Source: Ischnura elegans (taxonomy: Eukaryota > Arthropoda > Insecta > Odonata > Coenagrionidae). Taken from it: a stretch of DNA of 64,000 nt. Shown piece after piece: positions 1-13,083 of the stretch. Numbering within the stretch: position 1 is the first letter of the stretch; every line of letters starts with the position of its first letter. The position numbers and the translations under genes were made by a program. The stretch covers positions 14,898,744-14,962,743 of the forward strand of contig NC_060248.1 of assembly GCF_921293095.1 (NCBI RefSeq), read 5' to 3'. The notes beneath the pieces are model-generated. The model saw nothing but the letters and a program-made list of their open reading frames with translations. It had not been told where the DNA came from and did not search any database.

Positions 1-225
1 GTAAAGAATAACATTGAAGCCAGCCTCATAAGGACGGAATTTGACGCAGCCATTCAGAATCAACCTCTTGCCGTGATGAATATGGACGACTCTCTCATCA
101 AAAGCTCGGCCGTGATGGAGAGCCTGACCCGATGGATATCCCGAATATACACGCCAGTAAAATCTGCGAACATTCTTATAATTGACTATAATGCCCTGTC
201 GATAATGAAGGAAGAATATCTATAA
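1..225 (+). CDS. 3' end of an unidentified coding region (partial at window edge)
   Basis: The first frame is open from base 1 to a TAA at 223-225, giving 74 residues with no internal stop. The composition looks protein-like (charged N-terminal half, then a hydrophobic ILIIDY stretch, ending MKEEYL). The 5' part lies outside the window, so neither the start nor an upstream splice site can be seen. AT-rich sequence follows. It may be the last exon of a host gene or the tail of a transposase; no family motif is recognised. An open frame of 75 codons could also occur by chance, although it is less likely in DNA this AT-rich. Confidence 0.4.
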   Translation, partial: VKNNIEASLIRTEFDAAIQNQPLAVMNMDDSLIKSSAVMESLTRWISRIYTPVKSANILIIDYNALSIMKEEYL

Positions 226-2030
226 AATCGCGTGCGACACTGGTTTTGTAAAAATATTAAAAAAGTTTCGAGATCGATGAACTGAAATTTTCAAGAAAAA
301 ATTGAAGCATGCTGCGAACGCGAGAGGAAATATTTAACGCTTACCAATCCTCTACAACGTGGTAAAACATTGTGCATAATTTTTCAGTTTGGTGAAATCT
401 GTACTTTTTTCGTACAGTGATGATTCGTACAGTGATGACAGTGACGCAAATGATTCAGCTGACTGTATTACTACGAACCAAAGGGTGAACAGAATTTCGA
501 ATATCGACATCGACTGAATGAAAAACAGTAAAATTAACGGTAGCCGCAAAGTGTACAATAGAAGAGTTGGAGAGATGAAAAATAATTATTATATTTTTCG
601 GACTTATGTATATTTATTAAACCGCCTAATGCCAGGAACATTTTGCTACTCGTAGCAGCACAATCGATAGAGACCAGAAGAAAACAATTAGGAAAAATAA
701 TAAAACTAAACTTTACTAAAAAAACTGAATCGATCCATTTTCTTACAATTACAACACACTTTTTATATTATGAATGGACCGACGCGTCGGTCCACGTCGC
801 GACGTAGCAGATATAATAAAATGATTTTCTCACCGTTTGTCGTGGTCAGTGCACCGTCAGCATCTGGATTAGCGCGTTTTCTTCCACAAGCTTTCTGCCC
901 ACCACCGCCGAAATGGCTCCCGGCTAAAAAGAGATAAAGTACAGAAATTGAATTTCCATTGTCGATCTACAATTACTACAATTAATCGCTTTGGAGTCAA
1001 AAGGGTAAGTGTGATGTAAAAGAAGAGTTTAAATAGTAAATTGATAAAATGGAGATGGAACCTATACCATTGGCAAGATACTACAAAAATCTATTTTACT
1101 TTTCAAATGAAGTTTTTAGCTATAATAAATAATTCAAAACAAACAATATTCAACTTTCACTTTATGAATGAAATACTAATAGTCATGAAACTCACCTTTT
1201 AAATTTTGTCGTAATAATAAAATAATTTCAATTTCATATTTTAATAAAATTATTTCAATATCTTTAAACAAATTGAACGTGATCACACAAATTTTTTAAA
1301 TGAAATAGTTGAATTTATCATAATGCTATGGCAAAAGTAGTAATCACTGATACGAAATATTTATGGAGTGTTTTACCATTTTAATAACCTTAAAACAATG
1401 AAAAGAGACAAATTACATAGTATGACCTCGGCCGATACGAGTGATGAGAGCAAACATTTTACACCAAAGAAAAGAATCTAGACTTATTGTTAAGAACAGA
1501 ATGACATAGACGTTGCCTGAAATTGTTGCATAAAGGTTAAATATATGTAATAAATTCTAAAATGCAGAAACACATAACGGCTATACAAAAAATAAACTCA
1601 ATAAGTGATGTAGCAAAAATTGAATCAAAGGTCTAATAGCACATTGAAAAAAATAGACAGTAAAAATGGTTGCCTTAAACTTATTTTGAGAATAACTCTA
1701 TACCATTTAAATAAAAACTACGCTATCGACGGTGAGTATTCATTTTAAGGGAAATTATGTTAAAAAGATGGGAAGATGGAATTCATGTTGCAGAGTACTC
1801 AATGCACCAAAAAATTACAAGGGGTAAATATACTGTAACTTATCTGCTCAAGGGAAATTGAATAGTCTTGATGGTGTGATTATATATTAAAATTGAATTT
1901 AAAAAAAAAAAAACAAAAAAAGGCAGAAAAGATATAACAAAACTTGAAATTTACCGTATTCAATGGAAAGATTTCCTGGACAGTCAATTCCATCCTAAGG
2001 TCCCTGAGGTGTTCATTCCTTACGCCAAGT
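226..2030. other. Non-coding AT-rich stretch, no gene seen
   Basis: No convincing coding region or recognised mobile element was found. It contains a perfect 20-bp palindrome at 775-794 centred on ACGCGT and several A/T runs, for example near 1,900-1,920. Confidence 0.5.
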
Positions 2031-2965
2031 GGATGTCTTGAGTCTAGCAAGAAAACGGGTTAGTACATGCATGGTAAAGATATGACCCTTCCCCCAAGGA
2101 ATTTCTTACGCCCCACTACAATACACGGGAAGTCACCATGACACAAGGAGGAAATTACCACTTTTCCATCCAAGTGAAACAGTTTCAATCCTGTGTATTA
2201 CAATGGTATGCAGCGCATGGAAAACCTCGGTTCGACACAAAAAAAAACTAAAATTTACGCGAACCAAAAAATCCTAGCCTTACTCGACGCAATGATATCG
2301 GCCGTAAGGGCCCAAAAGCTAACCTAGTTCTGAAGCTGGGGTCCTCTTCACGTGAAGTTCTGATGTCTTGAGCCTGGGAAGAGAGTACATTCAAGGAAAT
2401 AAATGACCCTTCCCCCAAGGAATTGCATACGCTCCACTACAATACACTGGAAGTCACCATGACACAAGGAGGAAATTACCACTTTTCCATCCAAGTAACA
2501 CAGTTTCAATCCTGTATTTTACAATGGTGTGCAGCGCATGGAAAACCTCAGTTCGACACAAAAAAGCTAAAAATAACGCAAACCTAAAAATCCTAGCCTT
2601 ACTCGACGCAATGATCACGGCCCAAAAGCTAACCTATTTGTGAAGCTGCGCTCCTCTTCACGTGAATTTCCGATGTATTGAGCCTGGGGAAAGAGTACAT
2701 ACAAGGAAATAAATGACCCTTCCCCCAAGGAATTGCATACGCCCCACTACAATACACTGGAAGTCACCATGACACAAGGAGGAAATTACCACTTTTCCAT
2801 CCAAGTGACACAGTTTCAATCCTGTATTTTACAATGGTGTGCAGCGCATGGAAAACCTCGGTTCGACACAAAAAAAACTAAATTAACGCTAACCTAAAAA
2901 TCCTAGCATTACTCGACGCTATTATTCACAGCCCTAATGGCCCAAAGGTAAGCTAAGGCACTCGG
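2031..2965 (+). repeat. Three-copy tandem repeat, unit about 310-320 bp
   Basis: The block starting TGACCCTTCCCCCAAGGAAT recurs at 2083, 2404 and 2714, giving spacings of 321 and 310 bp. Each copy continues through CCACTACAATACAC, GACACAAGGAGGAAATTACC and GCAGCGCATGGAAAACCT to a copy of CTCGACGC. Preceding segments resembling GATGTCTTGAGCCTGGG also recur. Copies differ by scattered substitutions and small indels. There is no coding potential; this is a local satellite-like or transposon-internal repeat. Confidence 0.85.
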
Positions 2966-5900
2966 TTTCCTCCTGGTTTGATCCTCTTGTCCTGAAGTCT
3001 TCTTTCTTCTCCTCCTAAATTTGGAGGACACACGAATCACACGCAGCCTTTCGTCGTTCTTACTATCAAAAGGCATTTTCGCTCAATCACGCTACGCATC
3101 GGATAAAACGCAATGTTCGCTCGCTTATCGATTTTTTCTTCTTTTTTTCGAGCTCTAATTGTTATCTTCTTCCTGTAATAGAGGGGGTTAGTGCAAAACA
3201 ACGTATCGTACAATTTCGCAAGTTTCCCAAAAATACATCACAAAAATCAAAGAAATCATAATTGCCCACACACACTCTTGCACAACATGGTACCATTGTT
3301 TTTGCGTACTCGAATTCCCAATGCCGGCTTAATGTTAACCGTATTAGGACTATTTTGTCCCCGTATTGATACCATTGATGTTTTCGTCGACTTTTGGAAT
3401 GTTGCAAGCATTCACTTTTTACCAATGTTTTTTGTGAACTATAGTTCATGAGAGCTCTCATGATTAGACCCAATTATTGATGAGTCTACACTATTTCACT
3501 TATTGCCATGCCCTTTATCTCATGAGATCATCTCTTCTCCCTTGAAATACTTATTTCAAAGAGAGATATACCTTATGTTACCTTCATACCTTCATATATA
3601 CCATGCTCATGAGCTTTACTTTGGATGAATCCTGCGGAGGAAAATACAATATATTCAAGGCATAGAAAAAATGAAAAATGATATGAAAAACACCCTCAGT
3701 GACTGGCAGCGTCCTGCACATCACTGCAAACCCCTCTTTGATGGGATATCCATTTGCTGCAAACACGCCTTCCTTAGTTCCATGAAAATATTTCATCTCC
3801 ATCGTTGCACTAGTATTCCTTATGCTTTAGACAACTGCTTTCTTTTCCAGATGACGAGTTTTCATCTTTTACTCCTAATAAACAGTTTTCTTAGTTCGCC
3901 CTGGAAAAATTAAAAATAAAATAGTAATTTATTTAGTTTAATAATAAAAAATATAGTAATTTATATAATACAGTTTATTCGTACATTTAAAAAACAAATT
4001 ACCATTAAAATTGTATGCAAACTATGCTAGTTATGGAAATAGTTAGGAAAGGGATGGACGTGTTTAGTTTCCCATGACATTATTTTTTCATCTGTTGGTC
4101 CGTTTTCATTCAATTTTCAAAGCCTTAAATGACGCGTGGCACTATAACATTAGTAAAAAAATTGTATTCAGAGCAATTGTAAAATATTTCTCAAGAAGGA
4201 GAAACGTGGGTATTTTTTATGGTTTGTAAAAAAATGAAAAAAATGGAGTAACAGAAAATATTTTAAGAGTAGATACGTGTTTTCTTTCCATTGCTTAAGA
4301 ATAAAGGAGAGAGAATAAAAGAGAAATACTGAAGCAAAAGTACTATTTGACAACTTTAAACTAAACCCTTAATTAAATACTGTCACAATTAATACTTCAG
4401 AGGCGACGGAGAAACAGTGAGTAATAGTGATTTTTTTTAGATTATCACATAAGGACAGATCTGAGGATCAATCACGATTCCTTGTTCCTATTTGCTGGTT
4501 GTCTCACGCAGTAAGTTAACCGCTAGAAATTTAGTCCTGAATAATTTACATTTTTAATGCAATGACGTTGGCCAATGGCTACCCAACGATTCTCTATTTG
4601 TACAAAAGTTGGAAATTGGACAAAAATAAACTTCATATCCGGGTTATCCTCCAAAACATTTTCTCGCGCTATACAGCGCGTGCCACATTCCAAGTAAAGT
4701 TTTTGAAATACCTATCCAAGAGTGGATACATTCGAAATGCGGGGCAGCGAAAGAATGGTGAAGATATAATTTATAGTAGGGCGGATTGGAAAAATCGATT
4801 TTTTTAAATCCATCTGGTTTTAATGAAAAAAAGTTGTGAGATCGATCAAAAATAAGGCCTGAAAAAAACCTCTAGGTGAACCCCTGCTCAAACCTTTGCT
4901 CCTTTGAACCTTTGCTCAAATGCAATTTAGGGGGGGAGGGTCAAAATTCGAAATATATAATATTTTATGGTCATTCCCTAAGGATAGAGATGCGTGAAAA
5001 TCGCAAATGCGATAAATGCGATATAGATGCGATGTGCGCAAATAAATGCGACATAGATGCGATGACTGGACTTTTATGATATTTTTACGCAAATTTGCCT
5101 TTTCGACGGCAAAATTCGTACATTTTGTGCCGAGTACAGTTTAAATGCTCCGCCGACACTCACCGCTTAAAGCATGTGAGCGACTGGCCAGCTGCTAGTT
5201 GGCTGGGACTCTACGTGGCCGTGAACTACAAGTGGGCGCGGGAAAGCTACACCTCCGCCACTACCTACCTACACCTCCGCGATTTTCACGTATCTCTACC
5301 TATGGATTTTACCGAGTTACCGTCCTCCAGGACAAAAATTACGTGCATTTCGACGTATCTCCCACCGCCTAGCCACAGAATGCCTAATTTGAGTCCGCGC
5401 CGCGTAAGAAAAAATTCCAACGCCCACGCAGCGTCGCGGATACAGGAACGACAGGCCGATCCCGTCCCCTCCCACGCCTCGAATGCATCAAAATTCATCC
5501 CGCGTGTGCTGTTAGGAGGGCGTTAACCTTTGATAATATTCATCGGAAGATGGTAGAAGGTAATAAAGGAAGCTTAGTGAGACGACTTGTTCCTTATTTG
5601 CCGCCTCGTCGGCGTTAAACAAATCGATGTTATCAACTTTTAGAGAAGTGATGAAATATTTTTAGATTCGCCAACGTAGGAAAGGAGCCTACGATCTATG
5701 AAGACGCCTCTGGAGTGGCTATGAAGGCGTGGGAACTTTGGATATGTGCTTCTATTCCGGTATTGTCCGACAGCTGCGACTAAATGGATTTTGGGTGAAG
5801 GCCGCCGGCGTCCCCTCCCCGCCCCCCTCTCGCACGCCCCAGATGCACCAAAATGCACACCAAGTGCGTCTTTCTTCGTTAATCTCACTTATATTTGATG

Positions 5901-7490
5901 TTTCAGCATCGTCCGGTGAGGAACAATCACGAAAGAATTACTCGATTATCTGCTTTCCAGTCTGTATTTCTTATGTCAGTGTCATTCATCGTCTTTCGCT
6001 GCTGTTAACTAAGTTTTGGTATATTCTTTCGCGAATCTGTCGTCCGCATGTATAATAAAAGGAATATTTAATTTCAAATTTTAACGCTCACGAATACATT
6101 TGTTGAGAAATGAAATTCTTGGAAGGAAATAAATCAGCCTCATCCCTGGGCAAGTATAGCGTTCGAATATAACGGAATCAAACAACAAAGAAAATGGGTG
6201 GGATCCGTTAAAAAATTATTGTACGCGAAAACAAAAGCGCTTTAGAGCTTTGTAACGAATTTAGCTGGAGGCCATTTGCAAATCAACGGCCACGTTCTAG
6301 GCTTAGGTCCATTGAAAATATGAGAATGGACATCTATGAATAGTGAAATAGAGGACAATAGGTGCAAGGAACGAACTATAATTTTAGGATGGGTAGAAAC
6401 GAATAAGACAGATACTTTGCCAATCGGATAGGTAGAGGAATTCAATTTGCCATGGGCAATTAGGTAGTTTTCAGAAACACTATGTCCCCATCAAAATACC
6501 CACAGCATACGCTTAATTTTATTCGTAAGGTTAAAATGTATTTGAAGCATTAATACGCCTATTTTAACGCACCTGTCGAGGCATCTTGCGGTGTAAAATG
6601 TAAATAAACACTAATAATTTTTTTAAATAAGACTTAGAGAACGTACCACTTCCGCTCGACCTACAATCTTTGTCGATATTTTGGAATATTATATGTTTAA
6701 GACTTTTGGTATCAATCTCAAAATATCAGTGTATGTGGAATACACCCATATCAGTAAACTCCTGTTTTTAGGATACAAAACTTTTACATTAATATTTTCC
6801 GTGAGGTAAAATGTTCGTGTCCTATGCGAAGACGGCATTCTCATCTACACCCACTAGTTTCCGAGCAAGCTAACACCATGGTGTGTGGCAGGGGGTGAAT
6901 CCACACTATCCCTGCAGCACTCATCCTAGCCTTTATCAGACACGAGCTTGTTCGTCGGACACAGGCAAAGCACATAGGACAGCGACACGCGGATAGACCA
7001 GAAACTAGGAGTGTGCTAAGGACACGAACTGGTTACCATGCAAATAAAACTACGAGTGAGCATCTTAAAATCTATCGGAACTAAAGTCTCTATTTTCCCT
7101 CATCTATTCCTTGTCATCGTTTTGTACCATTAAAATTCGGCTCTATCATCAGACAAAAAGTAATCTACTTGAAATTTCCTCAAAATATTATAATAGGTTT
7201 CACCCTTCGATTGGATTGACTCCCTTGTTATAAATTCCGAATTAATTCAGTGACACTACATGTTTATCGTAGCAATTTTCAACAAACCATGTTGCTCGCC
7301 TCTGTGTTTTATGAATATTGGAAAACACCCCTTTTTCATACGGTCCCAAAACGGTGCACTCAAAATGTGGGTCTCATGGGAGAATAACAACATCGTTAAT
7401 TTTACTCTTTCATCGCAGTTTCAAAGAATCATTTTAATAAATCCTAATGTAGCATTTATATGCTCGTTATTTTCGTGAATGCGCTTTCTT
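2966..7490. other. Non-coding stretch, no gene supported
   Basis: Several open frames of 60-143 codons occur but none shows a recognised domain or splice context. A short block of GATGCGAT-like repeats lies at about 5005-5065. GC-richer patches at 5100-5530 and 5780-5870 share weakly similar pyrimidine-rich sequence. An 18-bp palindrome is present at 3446-3463. The segment at about 6830-7035 matches one at about 23,595-23,660 in inverse orientation, suggesting a dispersed repeat. Confidence 0.45.
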
Positions 7491-7494
7491 CAGG

Positions 7495-8110
7495 TTAAGT
7501 CCTGGGTAACAGTTACTCCTAAGTATTTAACCGACTCTACATATAATAGCTTTTCTTTATTAATTGAATACGTTTCGTTGGAAAAGTCTATCTTTTTCCA
7601 AAAATTAAAAACAATTCTTTTATTATTTATCTCTAAATACCATTAATCACATAAATCGTTTAACGCATCGAGATCTCCTTAAAGCGAAATTCTGTCCGAC
7701 TCGGTGTTTATATCCCTATACAGCACTGCATCATCCGCGAACAATCAAATTTTACTACATGTATGCAACGGCAGTGATATCAATAGTGTACAAAAGGAAC
7801 AATGAGGGACCAATAACACTTCCATGGGGTACGCCGGATGTGATACCTCCGCCATATCTGAACTAACGCCGTCTAACAATACACTTTCTTCGCATTTGTT
7901 TAATAAATCCTTTATCCAGCATATAATATCTGTATGTATCTGGCTTCTTGTTTAACTATTAATTTCACGTGCGGAATTTTATCGAAGTTTTTAAATCTAA
8001 AATTATCGCGTCTACTTAAACGCACCTCTCTCCAGAAGAAAGTCACATAGAAAGAGGGCTAGCCGAGTCTCATGCGACCTATCCTTTCGGAATCGATGCT
8101 GATTTTGACT
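7495..8110 (-). pseudogene. LINE (non-LTR retrotransposon) reverse transcriptase relic
   Basis: Minus-strand translation gives ordered pieces of a non-LTR reverse transcriptase: a segment with DKIPHVKL (about 7,990), SGVPHGSVIGP (7806-7838, the usual GVPQGS motif), FADDAVLYRDI (about 7,710-7,742, the catalytic FADD box) and VKYLGVT (about 7508-7540). Several frameshifts and stops separate them, so it is a dead copy. The pattern is that of Jockey/CR1/I-type LINEs, whose reverse transcriptase copies element RNA at a nicked genomic site. The endonuclease and the 3' tail are not recognisable here. Confidence 0.85.
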
Positions 8111-8876
8111 TAGCAAGAGGTAAGCGTCAGAAGGGGCGAAATGAAATGTAAATTATAAAGTGCTATAGGGTTATCATGCTATTAAAAAGAAGATAGAGGA
8201 TATATTTGCCCGCGATAACCCAGAAAACTTCCAAATCAATCGAAACCAAATTTTTACACGTGTTTCTTGGCATGAAGGCAATGGTTTTAAAACTTTTATA
8301 ATTTATTTGTTTTGGCACATTATCACCGACTCCTAAAAATTAATATTAGTTCTAATGAGGATATCTTTTACATTCGTTAAGGGGTTCGCAGTTCCACTAA
8401 CATTTATAGTTAACAATTGACAACGAGGGCTAATTTTTTTATCTCAATGTGGAATTTAAATAGAGAAATCCATAAAGAAAAACAAGGAGAATACGTCATG
8501 AGTCAATGTCTAACGAGAAGGAATTAGAAACTGTGTCAAACTATGCCACTAGTAGTCATATCGGAGACAGATGGGGATTTGGAGAAGACAGAAATATATG
8601 GAAAGGACAATGGCTAAACATCAGGTGAAATCAATCAATAAAAAGAAAGCTAAAATAGCAGAAAAGAGAAAGTGACGACGACAAATATTCAACTAGGATA
8701 ATAAAACATGGAGGAGACAAGATTGGTTTTGCTGCCTCGGAAGGCGAGCCATTGGCGATGAATGACACGAGAGAGAAACAGTAGATAAGCGAAGGCGAAT
8801 CGGGCATTCTAAAAAAAGAAGGATCCACTTGCAGCCTAAAATACAAGAACAGGAGCAAGGAAACGATGGATCAGTT

Positions 8877-9960
8877 ATTACGCACGGAGAATGTTTCAGT
8901 ATGGGAGCGAGGCATGGACATAGAAAGCAGCAGAGAAGTTGGAAGGTGGAATGATTCGAAATGTGGAGTTACAGGAGTTATGATGAAGGTCAAATGGATC
9001 GACTGAGAGAGCAATCGAACGCCCCCAATGAGTTGAATAGATCAGTTTATTACGGATGAAATGCAGAAGATATCCGAAATTAGGAAAATATTAGCTCAGC
9101 TGAGAGGATAACGGGGTCTAATGTGTAGGCCTCGCTGGCGTCCTAGCCTACCATACCGAAGGTCGCCGTTTCGAGTCCCGCCAGGATTGGTTATCAAAAT
9201 GGTATATTTTCTCTATATTCTCTGAAGACTTCAAGACGATAGCGATGACAAGTTCTAAACTAGTTGGTATACGTAGTCAAGAAAGACAAAATACGACCGG
9301 CCGATAGGAAGGTGTGTTTCTTCCTGAAAGTGTATACAGCCATGTTGTTCTAGGAGCTAGAGATAATTTACTCGCAGAAATGTTGGTTGAAGAGATGGAG
9401 GATGAAGGAAAGAAGAACAGGAGAAGATAGCAAGCTTAAACGTTTTACCCACACCCAGATATCAACGGGCGCACCAGCAGAATAGCCCAAGAAAACAAGG
9501 CATTCCTCAAAAAGTGGAGTATCCAAGCAACCAGTAATATGACGGTGTGGAGTAAGGAAGAAGTTCATCATGATCTACAATTGGAGCTTACTTCTTTACG
9601 GTTGCGACGTGTGAAGATGACAGCAGCAGAGAAATCTTGGTTTGAAGCTTTCTGAATGTCCAAATGGATAAATTGTGCGTATGCCGAGTAGTGAGGAAGT
9701 CATAAGAAGAGAAAGAGGGAACCCCAAAACCTAGGGAGGGTGAATGGATAATTAAATCGGCCTTGTCATGTGACACGTTGGTCTGACGCAAATAATCATT
9801 GAAGGCAGATAATGTCTAAGAACGGTAGAGGAGGGCCTCGAATGAGGAGATGTTGAAGGATGTAAAACTATAGAATTGCGGTAAGTGTTAAAAGAAGCTA
9901 TGATTGGAGAATCAGGTGGAGAGGAGCGACAAAACTATAATCTGAACGATGCCTTACGAT
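8877..9960 (+). pseudogene. Relic of the C-terminal end of a LINE ORF2
   Basis: Plus-strand frames around 8,890-9,010 give pieces equivalent to SEAWT, then a MMKVKWID-like peptide. Around 9,800-9,945 come KNGRGGPRMRR and RSYDWRIRWR. These are the conserved tail motifs of non-LTR reverse transcriptases of the type often annotated in arthropods as craniofacial-development-protein-2-like. Stops and frameshifts are frequent. The two parts are separated by about 800 bp containing a SINE-like piece, so the copy has been interrupted. A related tail lies at 59,056-59,346 on the minus strand. Confidence 0.65.
9121..9215 (+). repeat. tRNA-derived SINE-like fragment
   Basis: A Pol III B-box-like sequence, GTTTCGAGTCCC, lies at 9168-9179. 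It is preceded by GCCTCGCTGGCG and followed by a GCCAGGATTGGTTAT stretch. The same layout (GCCTCGCT, B box, TGGTTAT) occurs at 17,829-17,920. No complete tRNA cloverleaf can be drawn, so it is read as a short retrotransposon rather than a tRNA gene. Confidence 0.45.
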
Positions 9961-11940
9961 GTTGATGTTAAGGACACTTTTATATATGAATGAAAGACAT
10001 ATTCCCCCACAAGATGTTATCCACTTAACCTTTAAAAGCTATGCGCCACAACGTCCGAATGGTTCTGTTAAAATCCATGAAATAAATCGGTCCATTAGAC
10101 CAATAGTGAGTCCTGGTGCACCGAGTCACCCATGGCCTTCATGTACCACTTCACATTTGAACGTAAAAAATCGGCATTAAAAATTCATTGGAATTCGTAC
10201 GAAAATTGAAAGATAAAGGAGTCCTTAAGATATCAAGATTAGTTCCCTCGACATACCTTATCAGTTCACCGATATACTTAAATTATTATAGGAATTATTA
10301 TAAAATTCAATCCAAAGAGGATCCTTCAGTCAGCCTCTAGGTTTGTTTTCATCCACCGCTCATTTAATTGGATTTACAAAAGTGACCGCTCGCGTCGCTG
10401 ACAGGCATAGCGATCCGAAAATTACGGATAAGAGAGCTATCACCTGCAGTGGCGGATTCGTGATAAGGACAAGTGGGGTCTAGTTGGTGGTAACACCAAT
10501 AGTGGGGTTCCGAACAAAATGACCACTTTATCTACAATATGAATTGGATACTCGTGGAAGGGGCTGTAGCCACTCTCTGGATTCTTCACTTGCGCTGCTG
10601 ACAGAAATTCATTTTGATAATGATGCTAACAAACAAATTCATGTCTTTTCAGTGCTATTCCTAGCGGTTGCAACTATCATATATTAAATATTGAGTATGA
10701 ATGGATCGCTCTGAACTGAATCGCCGTGCTGCGGAAATGTTTTCGGAAAATCGCTTTTCAATGCGTCCGAAGTGGCAAACAGCATAAATGGACTTTCTAC
10801 GGGACGGAGTGAGGCCTCATCTTCGAAGTCCTATTGCATTCGACCCTTTAACAAAAAGTGGACTTTGGTGTCTTAGGAACAGAGACTGTGATGTGTGGCA
10901 TAAGGCAATGAATATTTAGAATTCTGATGAATGAAAACTTTCGAGCTATTTTAAAATCGCCGACCACGAAAGTAACTTCGCCAAACGATTAAATACCAGT
11001 AACTATGACAACTATTGCCAAATGAAAATTACATGTAATTGTAAATGCAGATAACAGAACCCCTAATACATACATATTTGTAAGTGCAGAGAGAGTGATT
11101 TTTTTGCCCAATCCAACACTTTCACATTATATAACAATTCCCATCACATCCCCAAGACATCGCTTATGACTCCCCCTCAAACAATCTCTCTCCTTTCCCC
11201 ACCCCGACTATGAATATGTATTTAAGACGGCTATGATTATCGTTAGAGCTCTTACAGAAGACGAGTTATCGTTTAAACCTGAGCCATGTTTCAAGTCTCA
11301 CGGTGGAATGTACAAATAAAATACAGCCCAGATCTCGGACAAATTTCATTTTAAAATTATTAATAATGTGAGTAAAAACAATTAACGTCGTTGATGGTTT
11401 GCAATTGAAATGAAATTGGATTAAAATTAAAAGTGGTAGGGAATAGAATCATATACATTTAATTGATACTGAGTGTCTTCATCGAAGCCTTAACTTCAAA
11501 TTGAGCTAAACGAAACCATTCCTATAAAACAGGAATGTCAGAAATGCATGAAATAGACTTCCTTCAGAACAAAAAAGGGTACAATAATGGTAGGGATTGA
11601 GACTAAAAAAGATACCGCAGTGGCGCAGGTTTACATACTATCGTCAGATTACGAATAGGAAATGGCAGAAGAAGTAAACGATAATATCCCGGGAGAAATC
11701 AAACAGTTAAGAGATTAATAAAATCTTATTATTTTATAGGATCGTAGGAGAAGGCCAAGATAGAAGAAAAACGGGAAAATATGGATCAATTAATGAAAGA
11801 GGATAAATACACAAAGAATTCTGCACAGAACACAAGTAAGTGGTTGTCATCAACCTATTTAAGAATCGCATGGGAATGATATATTCGAAGAAAATACCTA
11901 AAAAATATTTAGCTAACCAAATGTACTTCATGTACTGCAC
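9961..11940. other. Non-coding stretch, nothing recognised
   Basis: Only short, unsupported open frames are seen. No terminal repeats, splice context or domain motif was found. Confidence 0.4.
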
Positions 11941-11959
11941 ATTTTAGCTTAGCAGAGGT

Positions 11960-12600
11960 TTAAAAATCAGACGAAGGTCTGCAAAAGCTACTCTGGGCCA
12001 GAAGTCGACAGTGATCGTGACGCAATTAGGATTAACATCCATCTTATTATAGGATATGTTTAAAAGCGGACAATAAGGAGATGAAAATAGAGGTATCGAG
12101 AGAAGAAAAGTGGTCGAGAAAAAGCAATGGATCTCAGATGAAGTATTAGGCCTCGTGGAAAACAGATTCAAGTTGTGAAAACGGAAGGACAGAAGTACTA
12201 TTCCATGATAATAACGAACGAGCATCGTCGAAAACAGAGGAAATATAAAGAAACGTGTATGAAGAATCTATGTGATGGTATAGAAAATACCATTTCCCAC
12301 GGTATTGTGGAAGCTGCCTATACCGCTGAAACGGGCCATTTAAAGGCAAAATGCAAGTGACACGAATGTATAGATTCGGATTGTGAGCAAAGACAAATCA
12401 TATAAATGAAAGAGGAAGGAAGCAAAAATGATCAAATAGGAAATTGAAATAGAAAAGAATTAAATGAGACCAACCATTTCAACATTGGACTTAAACGCAG
12501 CATCGTAAAACCTGAGAAAGAATACGGTTTCATGAATGGATGATATGCCAGCAGAGATAATAAAAATGCAAAAAATAACACAAACCAGCTCTACAAACAT
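11960..12600 (+). pseudogene. LINE ORF2 relic, endonuclease-RT linker and start of RT
   Basis: Plus-strand frames give KQWISDEVLGLVENR (about 12,120), a lysine/arginine-rich segment with KNLCDGIENTIS (about 12,260-12,300) and DMPAEIIKM (about 12,545-12,570). The order is that of the linker before the reverse transcriptase, followed by its first block (consensus DDIPAELLK), in the LINE type whose tail is at 8,877-9,960. Stops interrupt all three pieces. The identification rests on motif resemblance only. Confidence 0.5.
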
Positions 12601-12924
12601 CTGAACTCAAGAATGTCCCACAGTCTATTTACAAGACAACAAATATGTAGTCCTGATAAAAAGTGAACCAAACTGTACTTGTCTCTGAAAGCCTTAATAT
12701 TAAATCGATATCAAATCCAGTCGAGAAATCAAAGGGAAGGCTCCAGGAGAAGACATCCACCGCGAAAGAGATAGCATGTTGACAATTGCTTACGACAAAG
12801 CAATCATAGAAGAGAAACGTGAAATAAAAACAATTTTTAAGCCACATATGAAACTTAAAATATCCTGAGGAGTGTGAAGGACACAGCACCTTTCCAAGTA
12901 GGAGGGGCTTGAGGTAGAGATTTC

Positions 12925-13083
12925 AAATATACCGGCGAAACCGGGCGCTATATAAAAACAAGGGTGGAAGACCACAGTCGTGCTATTCAACTGGCACAAC
13001 AATTGAAGTCAGCCGTGGCGGAGAAAGCAGCCTTGGGATATGCGATTGACTTCCAAAATGCTAAATTAATCGCAAAGTGGTAA
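12925..13083 (+). pseudogene. Penelope-like retroelement GIY-YIG endonuclease fragment
   Basis: Fifty-two codons are open to a TAA at 13,081-13,083. The peptide contains KYTGETGR, then IKTRVEDH, SAVAEKA and IDFQNAKL. This is the conserved core of the GIY-YIG nuclease at the C-terminus of Penelope-like elements (Y-x-GETGR, KTR-x-x-EH, SAVAEHA). The enzyme normally nicks target DNA to start reverse transcription. The upstream CxC zinc-binding segment and reverse transcriptase are missing or decayed, so this is a fragment. It is preceded by LINE sequence, which points to nested or adjacent insertions. Confidence 0.8.

Noticed and set aside
5095-5526. 143-codon frame as a gene
   Set aside because: No ATG-proximal signals, domain or splice context, and an opposing frame is open over the same GC-rich patch.
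9121-9215. A functional tRNA gene
   Set aside because: Only B-box-like sequence; no acceptor stem or cloverleaf and a SINE-like relative at 17,829.
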